Below are positions 8,392 through 17,015 of a stretch of 64,000 bases of DNA, piece by piece. Location of the stretch: contig JAGYIQ010000004.1 in NCBI GenBank assembly GCA_018402565.1, positions 62,001 through 126,000 of the forward strand, read 5' to 3'. Numbering within the stretch: the first letter of the stretch is position 1; every line of letters starts with the position of its first letter. Origin of the DNA: Pirellulaceae bacterium (lineage in GTDB: Bacteria > Planctomycetota > Planctomycetia > Pirellulales > Pirellulaceae). A program made the position numbers and the translations under genes. The notes under the pieces were generated by a model. The model did not search any database and had not been told where the DNA came from. It saw only the letters and a program-made list of their open reading frames with translations.

Positions 8392-8475
8392 CCTACGCCC
8401 TACGCCCTACGCTCCTTCGCCCAAACCAGCAGAGGGCTGCTGGTGTACCGCCACGCCCTACGCCCCTACGCCCCT
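8392..8475. repeat. Heptamer/palindrome element, right (inverted) copy
   Basis: Units CCCTACG/CCCCTACG (reverse complement GGGCGTA) surround the 31-bp palindromic core at 8419-8449, which is the exact reverse complement of 5978-6008. Together the copies form inverted repeats around the dinB-like gene and pyrF. The right part of the element overlaps the end of the gene at 8458-9024 and supplies its last residues and stop codon. Confidence 0.85.
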
Positions 8476-9024
8476 ACGCCCGTCGTCGATCAGCTGCTCG
8501 TTGTCCAGCGGCTGCGGCCAATGTTGTCCGCGGTTGCTGACCAGGAAGCGGATCTTTTCGGCGGCGTGGTCCCAGAAGATCTCTTCGATGGTCACCAAGG
8601 TGGGCTCGTGGTGGCTGAAAATACTGGAGACCTCGACCAAGTCCCCCAATTGGCGGCCGGGGTCGACGACCTCTCGCCACAGACTCGGTTTGAGCCTCAG
8701 TCGGAGGCAGCCGTAGGCGAACACCGAGTACTCGGGGTCGTCGTGGTGCCAATTGACCGTCAAGATCCGCGGGCTGGGGATCAGTCGCTCGGCCAGCTCC
8801 CGGTCGTCCGGGTGAACGATCTCGTCCCAGGGATCCGGGGCCCAGGGGAACCAACCCCAGCGGGTCGGGTGGAAGCCGGACTTGACCACGGCCGGCGAGC
8901 CCTGGTGGCGATTGTTCTGCTGCAGCGGCGAGGACCAACACACCGCGGGCTCTGACTTCAGTTCTTCCAGGGACATCGTCTCCGCCTGTCGTGAGGGCAT
9001 CGGGGCCGCCGCAGTGGCCTCCAC
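8458..9024 (-). CDS. Uncharacterised protein (Trp/His-rich, possibly planctomycete-specific)
   Basis: Up to 188 residues; the true start may be a later ATG (residue 10 or 17). Composition is protein-like (many W, H, D, E), unlike the Arg/Pro-rich readings of other frames here. Recognisable blocks are PAVVKSGFHPTRWGWFPWAP, WDEIVHPDDRELAERLIPS, and VEVSSIFSHHEPTLVTIEEIFW, but I know no family for them. No signal peptide or membrane segment; probably cytoplasmic. The last nine residues (DDGRRGVGA) and the TAG stop are encoded by GGGCGTA-type repeat units, so insertion or expansion of the repeat seems to have replaced the original C-terminus. Confidence 0.6.
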   Translation of the reverse strand: MEATAAAPMPSRQAETMSLEELKSEPAVCWSSPLQQNNRHQGSPAVVKSGFHPTRWGWFPWAPDPWDEIVHPDDRELAERLIPSPRILTVNWHHDDPEYSVFAYGCLRLRLKPSLWREVVDPGRQLGDLVEVSSIFSHHEPTLVTIEEIFWDHAAEKIRFLVSNRGQHWPQPLDNEQLIDDGRRGVGA

Positions 9025-9171
9025 CCGTTGATCCGCAAACGGGAGCCGTTTTTTGCTCCGGCGTCGGTTTCAAATTAGGCTATTTGTGGGCTCGGTTCAA
9101 GCGGGACTGGTGTGACCTGATGTGTCATGGCTGTCGATTCTATTGGGATCCTCGCCGATAGAGGGAGGGAG

Positions 9172-9353
9172 GGAGTGGTAAAGGGGTCAGGAGTGGTAAA
9201 GGGATCGGGAGTGGTAAAGGGGTCAGGAGTCAATTGTGCGAAGCACCCGCAGGGCCGTTCCGGCAATTGACTCCTGACCCCTTTACCACTCCCGCCATTG
9301 TGCGAAGCACCCGCAGGGCCGTTCCGGCAATTGACTCCTGCCCCCTCTACCAC
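9172..9353. repeat. REP-like inverted repeat with 18-bp tandem units
   Basis: Three 18-bp units (GGAGTGGTAAAGGGGTCA and one variant) at 9172-9225 lead into a perfect 30-bp inverted repeat. The left arm is about 9207-9236, the 27-base loop holds GCACCCGCAGGGCCGTTCC, and the right arm ends near 9293. The loop plus right arm then recurs at about 9297-9353 with small changes, so the structure is a partly duplicated BIME-like element. GGAGTCAATTG-type hairpins of this kind resemble REP elements associated with Y1 (RAYT) transposases. No transposase is present here. The gap 9025-9387 otherwise holds only the short region upstream of imuA. Confidence 0.85.
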
Positions 9354-9387
9354 ACCCTAGGAACACCGAACCAACAGGGACTAGCCA

Positions 9388-10371
9388 ATGAGTGGCCCGA
9401 AACCAAGTGAGAGTGAAACAGTGACCGCCAGCCGCGAGCAGCGCCTGCAAGCGTTGCAGAAACAACTCCAATCGGCTGGTGTTGCGGGCTTGGCATCCAT
9501 CACCTCCGGCAGCGCGTCGAGGGTCTGTCGACGGGCTGCCCCGCCTTTGACGACTGGTTCCCGCAAGGTGGGCTGGTCCGCGGCCAAACCGTGGAGCTGA
9601 TCGCCTCAGGTCGCGGCTCCGGTGCGACGGCTCTGGCGATGATCTTGGCGCGAGCTGTCTGCGGCGACGATGGCCTGTTGGTGATTATCGATCGCCAGCA
9701 GACCTTTACCCGGCCCTACTTTTATCACTGGGCGTGGACCTGGAGAATGTCCTGTTTGTCCACCCCCAATCGGAAGATGACCACCTTTGGGCCTTGGAGC
9801 AAGCGTTGGCCGATCGCGCCGTGGCGGCTGTCTGGACCGCCATCGATAAGCTGGATAAACGCTACCAGCGACGCTGGCAATTGGCAGCCGAGCGTGGCCA
9901 GACGGTGGGACTGCTGCAGCGACCGGCCAAGGTCCTGGGGCATCCGACTTGGGCGACGCTGCAATTGGAAGTCCGCCCCAACCCCCATTCTCACTGGTTG
10001 GTCAGCCATCCTCGAGTCGCCGACGCGGTACCAAACAGTGCCGAAAACTGGCCCGGCAGTGCTGAAAACTGGCCCGGCAGCGCCGAAAACTGGATCGTGC
10101 AAGTCGTGGCCCAGCGTGGTGTGGGGCGGTTCGAACGCCCCCCGCTGCAACTGGAAATCCACAACCACCACGACCCTTTGGAGCCCGGCGTCCCTCGGTG
10201 TTCCTGCAACAACGCCTGCCGCGCTCCAGCGACCCGTGGTTCACCAAGCCCGGCGCCAGCGACTCGGCTGCTGCGGGCACGCCCACAGCCGCCCTGCCAA
10301 CGAATGCTCCGACCGGGCAGCGGTCGACGGCACCGCACGAACAACGTTCCGCAGCGAGACGCGGCTCATGA
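9388..10371 (+). pseudogene. imuA: ImuA-like RecA-fold protein of the mutasome, frameshifted
   Basis: A conceptual product of ~325 residues read across three frames. It starts at ATG 9388 (AGGGA nine bases upstream). GLSTGCPAFDDWFPQGGLV...GQTVELIASGRGSGATALAMILA is a RecA/SulA-like N-terminal core with a modified Walker A. VLFVHPQSEDDHLWALEQAL and a C-terminal VFLQQRLPRSSDPW match ImuA proteins, which support translesion synthesis with ImuB. Frame changes occur near 9510, 9705 and 10185, each a net -1. At 9705 a TTT where TTTT would restore the frame points to a homopolymer deletion. A 21-bp unit encoding SAENWPG is present about three times (~10035-10095). The TGA at 10369-10371 overlaps the imuB ATG. 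Confidence 0.7.
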
Positions 10372-12006
10372 ACCGGAACTCGCCCCACCCGCTCGTCAGA
10401 ACGTATCCTCTGCCTGCACCTGCCCCAGTGGCCCATGCAGCGGCTCTGTCATGAACAGCCGGAACTGCGGCAGCAGCCCATCGTGCTCTACGGCAAGTCC
10501 GGTCGCCAAGCCCGCTGCGTGTGGGCCTGCAATGAGCTGGCGCGAGAGCAAGGCATCCAGCTAGGGATGCCCTTGATGGAGGCCAAACGCCAATTTTCCG
10601 GGTACGTGCAGGCGATCGACCCGGAGGGCGACGTGGCGGCACTCGAGCAGTTGGCGGTCCAGTGCCAGCGGTTCACGCCGTACTGCGGCCTCCGCCCCGC
10701 CAATCCCCATCGCCCGTTTCTTGACACGCTGTTGTTGGACATCGGCAAGACCCACAAATTCTTCGGCGGCGGGCCGGCTTGCTGGAACAGGTCGCCGACT
10801 ACTGCCAGTCCCTCGGTTATGAGGTCCGCGGCGTGATTGCGGATCACTGGGCTGCCGCCTGGGCTTTGGCCGTCTACGGCGACCTGACGGCCCTGCCCGA
10901 TTCGCTGGTGCGTGGCGGCCCTGGTCCCCTCCGCTCAGGCCGCTTTGGCCGCGATCACGAGGCGCGGCCCAACAGGCGGCGATCGGCCAATTGCCAATCG
11001 CCGCGCTTGCGAGTGGACGCGGACACCTGCCAAAAATTTGCGGATTTGGGCATCGAGCGGATCGAGCAGGTGTGGCAATTGCCGGCCGACAGCCTGCCCG
11101 CCCGCTTCGGCTCGGAATTGAACTGGCGGTTGGCAGAAATGGCCGGGGAGAGCAAAGAGAAAATCCAAGTCTGCGCGGCAGAGACCACCTTTCATAGCTG
11201 GCGGAATCTGGGTACCCGACGACCGACGTCGAAGTCCTGCAGCATCACGTTCGCGACTTGTTGGCCGAGTTGCTCCCGCGAATCTCCGCACTGCAGAGTG
11301 GCGTGATGTCGCTGGAGTGCCAATGGTTCGTCGCCGATCGACCGCCGCTGCACTTTTCACTGCGATTGGTCCAACCGATTCAGGACAGCGACTACCTGCA
11401 GTCCCTCTTGCAGTTGCAGTGGGAACGAGTGCAACTGCCCGCCGAGGTCAAAGCCGTGCACGTCCTGATCCCATTGATCGCCACCGACAAACCGCAGCAA
11501 CAGTGGTTGTTTGCCGACAGTGCGGACACCCGCTTGCGTCACCGCGCCACGCTCCTCGATCGACTCGCCGCGCGGTTGGGGGCCGACCACGTCCTGCAAA
11601 AGCGTTGGGTGCCGCAGGCGTTGCCCGAACGCGGTTTTGTCCCGCGAGTCCAAGTCCGGCGACAAACATCCGCCAAGCCGCGCGGGCGACAAACCACGAC
11701 CCAACCCCACGGCCTGCTCGAGCGACCCACGCGGTTGTACCACCCCCTCGGCCGCTGGCCAACCCCGCCGCCCAAAAGTTTCAGTTGCCAGGGACGACGG
11801 CTTGGGTGCCCGCCGTTTTGTCACTGCCCGGTAACAGCCAACGAGTCCAACAGGCGGTCGGACCGGAGCGGATCGAGTCCCAATGGTGGGAGGGACGCTG
11901 GGAACGACGCGACTATTTTCGTGTGCAAACCGGGACCGGCGAACGATTTTGGATTTTCCAAGAAATTGGTACGGGACGTTGGTGGCTGCAAGGCGATTTC
12001 GCCTGA
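10368..12006 (+). pseudogene. imuB: ImuB-like Y-family DNA polymerase homologue, frameshifted
   Basis: A conceptual product of ~540 residues, starting at ATG 10368 inside the imuA stop (ATGA). Blocks in order: ILCLHLPQWPMQRL (ImuB N-terminus), ACNELAREQGIQLGMPLMEA, the palm-like LLLDIGKTHKFFGG, QVADYCQSLGYEVRGVIADHWAAAWALA, helix-hairpin region CQKFADLGIERIEQVWQLP, then GPERIESQWWEGRWERRDYFRVQ with a terminal GERFWIF, the characteristic ImuB C-terminus. At least seven frame changes occur (near 10400, 10775, 10910, 10965, 11010, 11205, 11770). ImuB is normally a non-catalytic adaptor that recruits DnaE2; no dnaE2 follows here. Protein-level conservation between the breaks suggests sequencing or assembly errors, or very recent inactivation. 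Confidence 0.72.
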
Positions 12007-12165
12007 GACCGTCACCTTGTCAGTGGCTACAATCCCTCGAGAATATCCGAATAGCGGTGATTTTTCTGAAACCGCTCGTGACCGGAGCTGGGTCCGCTTG
12101 CCTGGTTCATGGCTTCGGCCTGAACTGCTTGCAGTCCATCGCCCCCTCACAGAGACCCACGCGAG

Positions 12166-14833
12166 ATGAAACTACCCATTTTCTTGACGAGCTTACTCAT
12201 GTTGATAGTATCGGCGACCACCACACGCGGGCAAGACACGCCTTTGTTGGATCGCGAGTTATTTTTCGGTAATCCGCAAATCTCGGGTGGGCAACTCAGT
12301 CCCGACGGCAAGTGGATCTCGTTCATGAAGCCTTACAATGGCATCATGAACCTGTGGGTCAAGGCCTTCGATCAGCCCTTCGAGGAAGCGCGGCCACTGA
12401 CCGACTCGGCGCGACCGCTCTACGGGTACGCCTGGACGGAAGACGGCCGCTACTTGCTGTACGTCAAGGATAAAGACGGCGACGAAGAACATCAACGTGT
12501 TTGCGGTGGATCCGAACGCCAGTCCGCTGCCGGCCAGCCAAGTGCCCGCCTCGCGGAACCTGACCCCACGCGAGGACGTGACGGCCCAAATCATGCATGT
12601 CAGTCAGCGGGACCCCAATCGCATGTGGGTCGCCCTGAACGATCGCGACAAGGCCTGGCACGATCTCTACCAATTGGACATCGCCTCGGGCCAGTTGACC
12701 TTGCTGTATGAGAACAACGACCGCATCACCGGTTATGAATTTGATTGGGACGACAACCTGCGACTACTCAGCCGGACGGACGAGCAGGGGAACACGGTCC
12801 TGCTGCGAAAAGACGGCGAGACGCTGACTCCGATTTACAGACGTCTGTCACCGAGAGTGCCACCGTCGTGGGGCTGGGACGCCACCAACGAGGCGTTCTA
12901 TTTGGATACGAACAAAGGCGACCTGAACCTCTCCCACACTGTTCAAGATGAACCCCAGCACCTTGGTCCTGGAGTTGGTGGAAAGTGATCCGGACGGTCG
13001 CGTCGATTTCGGCGGCCTGCAATTGGATCGCAATACACGACAGATTATCTCCACGTCCTACACCGACGATCGCACGCGGTACTATTGGCGCAATCCTGAT
13101 TGGGCTGCCAACTACCAGTTCTTGCAAGAGCAATTCCCCGGCCGCGAAATCGCCTTCCAGAGCTCGACATTGGATTATCAAAAGTTCTTGGTGGCAGTGT
13201 CCGGCGATCGCTACGCGGCCGAGGCTTGGTACTTCGATGCGAAGACAAAGAGTTGATTCATCAATACACGCCTCGGCCCGAATTGAAGGCCGTCGAGGAG
13301 CACTTGGCGCCCATGGTACCGGTGCGGTACCCCAGCAGCGATGGGCTGGAGATTCCCGGCTATCTGACCGTGCCCGCTGGACGGGAACCGCGGAACTTGC
13401 CCATCGTTGTCCTGGTCCACGGCGGCCCCAAAGGCCCCCGCGACAATGGGGTTACAACCCCGAGGGTCCAGTTCCTGGCGAATCGTGGTTACGCGGTCCT
13501 GCAACCGAACTTTCGCGCCAGTGGTGGCTACGGCAAAGCGTTCCTCAACGCCGGCGACCTGCAGTGGGGCAAGTTGATGCAGGACGATATCACTTGGGGC
13601 GTCAAGCACCTAATCGAGCAAGGGATCGCCGATCCGCAAGCGCGTCGCGATCATGGGCGGCAGCTACGGTGGCTATGCGACCTTGGCCGGTTTGGCCTTC
13701 ACTCCTCGAACTGTACGCCTGCGGTGTCGACATCGTCGGCCCCAGCAACTTGTTCACCTTGCTGGACTCCGTCCCGCCGTATTGGGAGGCCGCTCGCGCG
13801 TTCCTTTACGGCATGGTCGGTGATCCGCGGACACCGGAAGGCGAGGCCCTGATTCGTCAAGCCAGCCCACTGTTTCAGGCCGAACGCATCCAGCGACCGT
13901 TGCTAATCATCCAGGGCGCCCAACGACCCCCCGCGTGAAACAAGCGGAAGCCGATCAGATCGTTATCGCGTCCGCGATCGCGGCCATGATGTCAGCTACA
14001 TCTTGGCGGATGATGAAGGTCACGGCTTCGCCAAACCGGTCAATCGCATGGCCATGTACGCTGAAGTCGAACGCTTCTTGGCCGAGAAACTGGCTGGGCG
14101 CTTCCAAGCCGAGATGCCCGGAAGAAGTCGCCAATCGCTTGGAGGAACTGCGTGTCGACATCCAAGATGTCACCTACACGCCGGCCGCCGCCGTGCCCGT
14201 GGACCCCGCCCTTCCCCGCTCGACCTGCAGATCCAGGCCGGTGTCGAGACGTGGCAAATCACGCTTGAGCTGCCCGATGGCAACCGCATCAAGATGGACT
14301 CCGAGATCCGCGTCTCGCGCCAGGACGACGGCTGGAGTATCGCCAATCGCATCCGCTCCCCTTTGGCGAAATCATGGACGAAGCGGTGTACTCCGACGCC
14401 CTGCAACCGCGGTCTCGTCGCACCGCCCAAAGCCCGCGCGTCCTGACCGCCGAGTTCGCCGACGGAAACATCCAGTGCACGATTGACATGGATGGCCAGA
14501 TCGAATCCTCCGAAATGACCTACCAAGCGCGCACTGCTTTGTGCTGGACCGGCAGTCACCTTCCTGGTCAGCAGCCTGCCACGCGAACCGGGCAGCCAAT
14601 GGGTGGTCAATGTGGCCAATCTGGATGAGGGCAAAGTGCATCCCTGCCGCTTGAGCGTGGTCGGGTTGGAGGATACCGAAGCGGGGCAACGCCTCCGCAT
14701 CGACTTGGTCAACCTCGAAAGCCCAGCCGACATCACCCAGTTTTGGCTGGACACGGCCACCAACCGAGTCGTCCGCTGGCAGAGAACATTGCCGCAGATG
14801 GGCAATAGTCAGATGATTATGACGCGGGAGTAA
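12166..14833 (+). pseudogene. Secreted S9 (prolyl-oligopeptidase-like) peptidase, frameshifted
   Basis: A conceptual ~885-residue protein. ATG 12166 begins a signal peptide ([22 protein letters not shown]). A beta-propeller follows, with [33 protein letters not shown] and similar blades. The alpha/beta hydrolase part carries [19 protein letters not shown], the nucleophile elbow MGGSYGGY (Ser codon 13662-13664), NDPRVKQ (Asp, ~13925) and DEGHGF (His codon 14021-14023), so the full triad is preserved. A further ~270-residue C-terminal domain of unknown type ends at TAA 14831-14833. At least ten frame changes interrupt it, including extra C residues at 13919-13921 and in the C6 run at 13927-13932. 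Likely periplasmic oligopeptidase if the breaks are artefacts. Confidence 0.72.
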
Positions 14834-14840
14834 CGACTCG

Positions 14841-14879
14841 CCAGCGGACCGGGGTGAGACGCCCGTCTCACCCCGCTGG
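14841..14879 (+). terminator. Strong hairpin, probable transcription terminator after the S9 peptidase
   Basis: Eight bases after the stop, GGGGTGAGACG and CGTCTCACCCC form a perfect 11-bp stem with a two-base loop, extended by outer CCAGC/GCTGG pairing. No clean U-run follows (TTCCACTTTAG), so it is either an imperfect intrinsic terminator or a processing hairpin. Confidence 0.6.
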
Positions 14880-14953
14880 TTCCACTTTAGTGTTTGTCTG
14901 GCGTGGTTGTCTGGCGTGACCACACGGCGCAGGGAACCACGAAACTCATGGAT

Positions 14954-15220
14954 CACCACTCACCACTCACCACTCACAGCTAACAGCTAACCACTCACAG
15001 CTAACCACTCACAGCTAACAGCTAACAGCTAACCACTAACCACTCACCACTCACCACTCACCACTCACCACTCACAGCTAACCACTCACAGCTAACCACT
15101 CACAGCTAACAGCTAACAGCTAACAGCTAACCACTAACCACTAACCACTAACAGCTAACAGCTAACCACTAACCACTAACCACTAACCACTAACCACTAA
15201 CAGCTAACAGCTAACAGCTA
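14954..15220. repeat. Mosaic heptamer array (CCACTCA/CAGCTAA/CCACTAA) ending in the tatC stop
   Basis: About 38 consecutive seven-base units of three main types, CCACTCA, CAGCTAA and CCACTAA, are interspersed in blocks, all in the same seven-base register. On the minus strand the units read TAGCTGT and TAGTGGT, and the first unit's TAG is the tatC stop codon (15218-15220). Together with the hairpin at 14841 the array fills the 384-bp gap between the S9 peptidase and tatC; there is no other gene. Confidence 0.95.
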
Positions 15221-16669
15221 GGCCGGATCGTAGCCTTCCGGGAAGGCCCGGCGAGTGGCGGGCATCATGCGGCAGAGGAAGATGCCGAACACATAGAGCA
15301 GGATCAGCGGTCCGCCCAACAGCAGCATGCTGATCGGGTCGGCGGGCGTCGCCAACATCGAGATCACGGCGATGATCAGAATGGCCATCCGCCATTGGCT
15401 GATGTAAGTCTCCAGGCTGATGATGCCGATGCGGAACAGCAGCAGCATGACCAGCGGCAGTTGGAAGGCGACGCCGAACCCCAGCGGCAACAGCATGACA
15501 AACGACAACCACTCGCCGATCCGCGGTTGCGGGTCGATGCCCAACAACATGTTGAACGAGAACAAAAACTTGAGCACTGGCTCAAAGGCAAAGACGAAGG
15601 CCACCAGCACCCCGGCGGCGAATAGCGCCAGACTGAAGGGGAGATAGAGGTAGACGTAGCGTTGCTCTTGCGGGTACAGCCCAGCGGCGATAAACGTCCA
15701 GAGAAAGTAAAAGATGAACGGACCGGCCACGATGGTGCCGGTCAACAGGGACGCCTTCAAGTAAATCATGAAACCTTCGCCCGCTCCCAGGGCCACGGTA
15801 CTGGCTTGGGCCGGCTCCCACAGGGTCAAGGTTTGGTAGCCGTTCGGGGCTTGCTGCGGCAGCACCAGTCGTTCGATCAAGGTGCGATTGAGACGCTGCA
15901 ACAACCGAGGATCGCCTTTCTTTTCGTATGCCTGGCGAATCTTTGTCAGTGGGTTGTCAGTCTCGGCGTCGACCTGCCAAAACGAGTTCCAGAACTGGGT
16001 CAGCCAACTCGCCTGGGACTCGCTAAAGATCGGCTCCAAGGCGGGGTCTTTATGCAAGGTCTCCAGCGGCAATAAACGATTCAGCAGCTTGAGCACCTGG
16101 ACTTGCTCCGCGGACGAGACTTCGGCCGGCTGGCTACCGCGCACCTTGAGGAGAGCGGCGCGTTCGTCGTCGGTCAATCGAGCGGCAATCGCGGCGATCC
16201 CTGCCCGAGTCGCCTCGTCGGTGGCACTTGCCTCCGGCGTCAACAACCGAGCGGCCACAGGCTGCAGCAGCTCCACGGGGATGTTGAGCCCAGAGAACTC
16301 CAGGTCGTTGATGGGCTTGGGAAAATCTTCGGGACGATACGCCTGCAGCAGCCGCAACAGATCGGCCGGATGCACCCGCACTTCTTGCGGGATCAGATTG
16401 TACTCGCTCAACAGAAACGCTTCTTCGTCCGGTACAAAGCCGTACCGCCGCTCCAGCTCCGCGCGGGCCTTGTTGACCCGAAACTGCTTGATCGCTCGTT
16501 CGACCGGCGTCTGCAGGAATTGGACCACGGCCGGCGTGAAGTACAGACTGGCGGCGATCCCGATCGCCAGACTAATCATCGCCTTGACCAGCGTAGACCG
16601 GAGTTCCTCCAAGTGCTCGCCGAAGGTCATTCGCGAGTCCTGAAACAAGTCGTCGTTAGGTTGCGGCAT
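15218..16669 (-). CDS. tatC: Twin-arginine translocase subunit TatC with a large insertion
   Basis: 483 residues, about twice the usual ~250. TatC forms the receptor core of the Tat pathway, which exports folded proteins across the cytoplasmic membrane. The N-terminus has the family MTFGEHLEELRSTLVKA signature and TM1 (~28-50). The remaining canonical part resumes at residue ~297 with GEGFMIYLKASLLTG, PFIFYFLWTFIAAGLYP and QEQRYV, then four further hydrophobic segments, including a conserved ISMLATPADPIS block. The ~235 extra residues (about 55-290) sit in the first periplasmic loop and are charged and helical. ATG 16669 is used; ATG at residue 14 is an alternative. It diverges from manA. Confidence 0.92.
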   Translation of the reverse strand: MPQPNDDLFQDSRMTFGEHLEELRSTLVKAMISLAIGIAASLYFTPAVVQFLQTPVERAIKQFRVNKARAELERRYGFVPDEEAFLLSEYNLIPQEVRVHPADLLRLLQAYRPEDFPKPINDLEFSGLNIPVELLQPVAARLLTPEASATDEATRAGIAAIAARLTDDERAALLKVRGSQPAEVSSAEQVQVLKLLNRLLPLETLHKDPALEPIFSESQASWLTQFWNSFWQVDAETDNPLTKIRQAYEKKGDPRLLQRLNRTLIERLVLPQQAPNGYQTLTLWEPAQASTVALGAGEGFMIYLKASLLTGTIVAGPFIFYFLWTFIAAGLYPQEQRYVYLYLPFSLALFAAGVLVAFVFAFEPVLKFLFSFNMLLGIDPQPRIGEWLSFVMLLPLGFGVAFQLPLVMLLLFRIGIISLETYISQWRMAILIIAVISMLATPADPISMLLLGGPLILLYVFGIFLCRMMPATRRAFPEGYDPA

Positions 16670-17015
16670 GGATGGTCAAGTCGATCGAGGTAAGCGAGAA
16701 CAACGGTTCCGGCCAGCCGTGCTCGCCCCGCGGCTCTCCCGGCAGCTCCTGAGGCCTTATTCTAACCCGCCAACGGCATTTCAATCAGACCCCCATTGGC
16801 CAAGTTTTCCGGGCCCGCCGGCCTCACTCGCCGATTGCAGCGGATTGCGGGATGCCCCGGATCGTGACAATAATAGGCCCCCGAGCATTCGAGGGAGACG
16901 TGGATTGCTGTGCAAATGGCGCGTTCGTCGCACCGCTGGGCCGTTGCCGCAGCCCCGGCCCTCGGACGTCAGTGGCAAACTCGTGACTACCGCTTCGTTG
17001 AAAGTGCTGCATCTG
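16670..17015. other. Intergenic region between divergent tatC and manA
   Basis: 346 bp. An open frame continuous with manA runs back to 16668, but its first 116 residues are Arg/Pro-rich and lack ManA similarity, so I treat it as non-coding. The region must hold both promoters. I found no clear boxes, repeats or RNA. Confidence 0.4.

Noticed and set aside
8474..9073. 199-residue minus-strand frame overlapping the hypothetical gene at 8458
   Set aside because: Composition dominated by R, P and G; the other frame has balanced composition.
9388..14833. Programmed frameshifting or recoded stop codons
   Set aside because: More than twenty breaks in both directions, several in homopolymers, do not fit a programmed site.
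14954..15220. CRISPR array
   Set aside because: There are no spacers; units are seven bases and contiguous, and no cas genes are nearby.
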